Positions 61,208-64,000 of a stretch of 64,000 nt of DNA are shown here, piece after piece. The notes beneath the pieces were generated by a model. The model was not told the origin of the DNA. It made no database searches and worked only from the letters and a program-made list of their open reading frames with translations. Numbering within the stretch: the stretch's first letter is position 1; every line of letters begins with the position of its first letter. The position numbers and the translations under genes were made by a program. Origin of the DNA: Acidilobaceae archaeon (GTDB lineage: Archaea; Thermoproteota; Thermoprotei_A; Sulfolobales; Acidilobaceae); contig JAOAKH010000005.1 in NCBI GenBank assembly GCA_026413755.1, forward strand, positions 1 through 64,000, in the 5' to 3' direction.

Positions 61208-61509
61208 TATACCATCGCCTCTTCTAAAGGCTCTGAGCTGAGGCTCTTAGTAGATCTGTAGAAGGCTATCAGTATCGCTACGACGACCACTATCTCTCCC
61301 GTGACGACGGAGATCAGGAGAAGGGCGAACAGCGTTGCAAAGGAGGGATTTGCGGCGAGGAGCGCCAGCAGGAGCAAGAGCGCCCCGTTAAAGGCCACCT
61401 CCACGGAGAGCAGCTGCCTTATGAGGTTCTTAGAGGAGGCGAAGCCGAAGGCAGCTATAGAGATCATCAATATTCCTGTCGCAATTATAACCGCGTGCAC
61501 AGGCTCCAT
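61207..61509 (-). CDS. nuoK: NADH-quinone oxidoreductase-like subunit K (NuoK)
   Basis: A 100-residue three-helix subunit. It has LLSVEVAFNGALLLLLALL with a membrane Glu and VVTGEIVVVVAILIAFYR with a second Glu, the residues of the proton path. Starts five bases after nuoJ. Confidence 0.95.
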   Translation of the reverse strand: MEPVHAVIIATGILMISIAAFGFASSKNLIRQLLSVEVAFNGALLLLLALLAANPSFATLFALLLISVVTGEIVVVVAILIAFYRSTKSLSSEPLEEAMV

Positions 61510-61515
61510 TCCCCC

Positions 61516-61986
61516 TCACCTCCTCGCAACGGCTATGGCCTCTACTATTGTGGCTGCCAATGCTGCGAAGAGCACCGCCAGCAGCGGCGCGTAGCGTACA
61601 ACGAGCTCCCCTGCTACCCTCCCTGCTTCCACGTTTGCCGGCAGGTCGCCGAGCTCCAGCGGCGCCCTGAAGAACACGAACGACAGCCCCAGTAGCGTCA
61701 GGAGCCCTACCATGAGGCCCTCCGGGATCAGCCTCTCCTCCCTCCCCCCTCCACCGAGCGTGGAGACGGTGATGATTATGAACATGACCGCGGCGCCCAG
61801 GTAAACTATGATAATGAAGGCAGCCACGAGAGAGTAGCCCAGGATGGCTGCTATTGCTGCAGTGAGGCCGCCAAGGAGGGCTAGGAGGCCGCTTGCATAG
61901 ACGAGGTCCCTTACAACAACTATGAGGGCCGCAGTTATTAGCGAGAGGAGGGAGGCTATCACCAAGAGCAAAAAGCTAAGCTCCAC
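61516..61986 (-). CDS. nuoJ: NADH-quinone oxidoreductase-like subunit J (NuoJ)
   Basis: A 156-residue protein with five helices. The IIVYLGAAVMFIIITVSTLG segment corresponds to the pi-bulge helix of NuoJ. It overlaps nuoI by 11 bases. Confidence 0.9.
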   Translation of the reverse strand: MELSFLLLVIASLLSLITAALIVVVRDLVYASGLLALLGGLTAAIAAILGYSLVAAFIIIVYLGAAVMFIIITVSTLGGGGREERLIPEGLMVGLLTLLGLSFVFFRAPLELGDLPANVEAGRVAGELVVRYAPLLAVLFAALAATIVEAIAVARR

Positions 61987-62524
61987 CTTTTTTCTCCCTC
62001 TTCACGAGGCCGGCGCTCTCGTCGAACTCGTATACGACGGGAGAGCCTTCCTTCTCCACAGGCCTGAGGGGTTCCTTCTGGAAGGCCTCAAGGGTGAGGA
62101 ACATGTCTGCCAGGCTCTCGTAAGTTATGTCGTGGAAGGGCAGATGGTAGAGGGCCTCAACAGGGCATACGTCCACGCAGTAGCCGCAGAATATGCAGCG
62201 CTGGTAGTTGATCACAGGGTACTGCTTCTGCCTCGCCTTCCCCGGCTCTCTTGGGTCAGCCTCTGTGACCCTCACCATTTTCATGGCGGCCGAGGGGCAC
62301 ACCCTGGCACAAGCAGCGCAGCTTATACAGACGTCCTTCTTCAGGACTATGAAGCCCCTGTAGCCGGGCCTGTGCTCAGGGTACTCCTTGGGGTATAAGA
62401 GGGTCATCCTCTTCGGGTCCACGAAGTACTTAATCCCCACGATAAGGGCCTCGATGTTGCTCTTTACCCCCTCGAAGAGCCCGCCGCCCTTTTTGAGATT
62501 TTTCACGGCTACCCTTGGGGGCAT
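61976..62524 (-). CDS. nuoI: NADH-quinone oxidoreductase-like subunit I (NuoI), two 4Fe-4S clusters
   Basis: A 182-residue ferredoxin-like subunit of the peripheral arm. The cluster motifs are CISCAACARVCP and CIFCGYCVDVCP. ATG at 62524 starts it, with GGTGA a few bases upstream. A strong TATA-like sequence about 50 bp upstream gives the distal genes their own promoter. Confidence 0.96.
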   Translation of the reverse strand: MPPRVAVKNLKKGGGLFEGVKSNIEALIVGIKYFVDPKRMTLLYPKEYPEHRPGYRGFIVLKKDVCISCAACARVCPSAAMKMVRVTEADPREPGKARQKQYPVINYQRCIFCGYCVDVCPVEALYHLPFHDITYESLADMFLTLEAFQKEPLRPVEKEGSPVVYEFDESAGLVKREKKGGA

Positions 62525-62568
62525 TCAGGTCACCCGTTAAACACCAATTAAAAAGATAGTGGGCATAG

Positions 62569-62580
62569 CTTATATATTAT
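62569..62580 (-). promoter_or_regulatory. Internal promoter upstream of nuoI
   Basis: On the minus strand ATAATATATAAG (62569-62580), centred about 50 bp before the nuoI ATG, predicts transcription start near 62547 and a 20-25-base leader with GGTGA. A T-run (CTTTTTAATT) near 62549-62556 may also end nuoH transcripts. Confidence 0.5.
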
Positions 62581-62598
62581 ACTCTGACTAAATGTTAA

Positions 62599-63624
62599 CT
62601 ACATTATCAAACCCAGCGCTATGCCCCACCCCAGCCCTATGAGGGCCAAGGGGAGCACTAGCCGCCAGGCAGAGTCCAGCGCCTGATCTAACCTGTACCT
62701 GCCGTAAACCGCCCTGAGGAAGCTCATGGCTAGGACCACTATGAGGGCTTTGACAGCCACTATGATAGAGGGCACTATTATCGCGAAAAGGGGACCTTCT
62801 GAGGGCGGCACATAGGGGGCCCATCCGCCGAGGAAAACGAGAGATATGAGGACGGCGTATATGAACCTCCTCACGTAGGCTCCGCCCATGTTGAGAGCAT
62901 AGAGTATGCCGCTGTACTCCGTGTAGGGCCCTGCAACCACCTCGTGCTCCGACTCAGGTATCTCGAAGGGGAAGGCGGAGGTCGACATCAGCACTGCCAG
63001 GAAGGCCGCTAGGAAGGCTATAGGGTTAAGGAAGGCAAGCCACATGAAGGGGCTCTGGGCCTCCACGATGTGAAGGACGTTAAGCGTCAGGAACGTGGGG
63101 GCTGCAGAGAGGACCGCTATCACGAAAATCAGCTCATACGCGGTGATCACGTAAGACTCCCTCAGGCTGCCTATGACGGCGAACTTGTTGTTGCTGGCCC
63201 ACCCGCCGATGACAGCGAGCAAGGGGGGCACTGTGGTTATGGCAAGGGCTATAAGCAGGCTATACTGCATGTCAGGCACAGGCCAGAACTTCTCATAAGG
63301 CGAGAGGGGCACAAAAGCTATGGGCATGATGGAGACCACAAAGGCTGCAACCGGCGCTAGCACGAACGGGACCTTGTCAACCGTCCTAGGTATTATGACC
63401 TCTTGTAAGATATACCTTATCATGTCTGCCACGAGGTTGAGGAAGCCCCCTAGCCTTGGGCTAGCCCAATAAGGCCCTATTCTCCTCTGAACCCTTGCTG
63501 CCGCCTTCCTCTCGAACCAAATGGCTATCATGGCAGTGAGGAAGGAGCCCAAGAGGCCTATGACGATGACCTGCCAGAGGGGCGGGTAGGCTATTATATA
63601 TAGGAGGGTTTCGAGCACCATCAC
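62599..63624 (-). CDS. nuoH: NADH-quinone oxidoreductase-like subunit H (NuoH)
   Basis: A 341-residue subunit with eight helices, which links the peripheral and membrane arms. It has WFERKAAARVQRRIGPYWASPRLGG and FPFEIPESEHEVVAGPYTEYSG, with the acidic cavity residues of the quinone site. It starts within the last codons of nuoD. Confidence 0.96.
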   Translation of the reverse strand: MMVLETLLYIIAYPPLWQVIVIGLLGSFLTAMIAIWFERKAAARVQRRIGPYWASPRLGGFLNLVADMIRYILQEVIIPRTVDKVPFVLAPVAAFVVSIMPIAFVPLSPYEKFWPVPDMQYSLLIALAITTVPPLLAVIGGWASNNKFAVIGSLRESYVITAYELIFVIAVLSAAPTFLTLNVLHIVEAQSPFMWLAFLNPIAFLAAFLAVLMSTSAFPFEIPESEHEVVAGPYTEYSGILYALNMGGAYVRRFIYAVLISLVFLGGWAPYVPPSEGPLFAIIVPSIIVAVKALIVVLAMSFLRAVYGRYRLDQALDSAWRLVLPLALIGLGWGIALGLIM

Positions 63625-64000
63625 CTATCAGCCTCTGGCGGGAAGTAGTCTATGCTCCCATATATTGCCGGTAAGTCCATTAGCCTGTGGCCGGGCACCA
63701 CCTTCTTGAAGACTATGACGTTCCTCGCGGAGGGCGTCACCACCCTCACCCTGTAAGGCATGACCCCTCCGTCGCTCTCAACGTAGTAGAATATCTCTCC
63801 CCTCCCTGCCTCGGCCCTGGCAACAGCCTTGCCGGGGGGCACCTTCATGGAGATCTGAGTTGGGAGGAGCTTCACCCTTCCCGTCTTCTCGTAAAGCTCC
63901 TTGTGAAGCTTGGGGAGCTTCTCGTAGTCCTCCTTCGCTATGACAGGCTCGTCCCTGTGCTTCTCGAGCCAGTCCACTGCCTGCTCTATTATGTTGAGGC
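63621..64000 (-). CDS. nuoD: NADH-quinone oxidoreductase-like subunit D (NuoD), C-terminal part
   Basis: The frame is open to the right edge, so only the C-terminal about 125 residues are visible. They include AVARAEAGRGEIFYYVESDG and NVIVFKKVVPGHRLMDLPAI, then YGSIDYFPPEADR, the quinone-binding end of NuoD/49-kDa subunits. The hydrogenase-like Cys are lost in this family, so it is quinone-linked. A GTG inside this part is not the real start. Confidence 0.93.
   Translation of the reverse strand, partial: LNIIEQAVDWLEKHRDEPVIAKEDYEKLPKLHKELYEKTGRVKLLPTQISMKVPPGKAVARAEAGRGEIFYYVESDGGVMPYRVRVVTPSARNVIVFKKVVPGHRLMDLPAIYGSIDYFPPEADR

Noticed and set aside
1-64000. CRISPR arrays, insertion sequences, integrases, prophage genes
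   Set aside because: No regularly spaced repeats, transposase-like products or att-type duplications next to the tRNA were seen.

Overview
The window is a gene-dense piece of an archaeal chromosome, most likely from a hyperthermophilic member of the Thermoproteota (Crenarchaeota). The support is archaeal-type ribosomal proteins (L37e, L18e, L7Ae, S4/S11/S13), RNA polymerase subunits Rpo3 and Rpo10, an Orc1/Cdc6 ATPase, archease, TmcA, an Sm-like protein, isopentenyl phosphate kinase with type 2 IPP isomerase, and A/T-rich TATA elements about 25-40 bp upstream of starts. DNA is G+C rich, Arg is mostly AGG, starts are often GTG or TTG, and genes overlap by GTGA, TTGA or TGATG. I do not name a species.

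Layout. 1-7412 (minus): GMP synthase (runs off the left edge), DUF711 protein, leucyl aminopeptidase, MobA-like protein, wHTH, Orc1/Cdc6, THUMP-like protein, endonuclease III. 7535-10755: archease, a NitT/TauT-type ABC importer, and a 41-residue membrane peptide divergent from ubiD. 10818-18207 (plus): UbiD and UbiA (quinone synthesis), RpiB, flippase, a compact glucan phosphorylase, Lsm, L37e, M24 peptidase. 18347-22182: a secreted protein, about 1.07 kb without an intact gene, UbiE, a DUF357-nucleotidyltransferase, another secreted protein and tRNA-Val(UAC). 22222-25948: HAD phosphatase, TmcA, TrmI. 25980-31988 (minus): a six-gene MoxR/DUF58/DUF4129-type operon. 32054-34782: TldD/PmbA pair. 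34834-42782: small ORF, SSS symporter with a small partner and a divergent HTH-binding-protein regulator, MMPL transporter, methyltransferase, GluRS. 42799-52040 (minus): isoprenoid genes (GGPP synthase, Fni, IPK) running with MEMO, S2, Rpo10, S9, L13, L18e, Rpo3, S11, S4, S13 and L7Ae. 52082-56209: pyrophosphatase, MBL-fold protein, FdhE-like protein, APC permease. 56299-64000 (minus): complex I genes nuoN-L-M-K-J-I-H and the end of nuoD.

The genes describe a respiring organism: complex I would feed a membrane quinone whose synthesis is supported by UbiD, UbiA, UbiE and the polyprenyl synthase, while IPK and Fni supply the archaeal mevalonate branch.

Most unusual points: (i) the S4 and S9 genes have no ATG, GTG or TTG ahead of their conserved N-termini, and a CTG sits exactly where the start is expected; (ii) an unlisted 41-residue, very basic protein is locked between MEMO and IPK by TGATG and GTGA overlaps, where other archaea often have mevalonate kinase; (iii) several divergent gene pairs share one symmetric TATA-like element; (iv) small membrane proteins occur next to ubiD and the SSS symporter; (v) a one-component regulator with a transporter-type binding domain faces that symporter. 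No CRISPR array, insertion sequence or integrase was seen.
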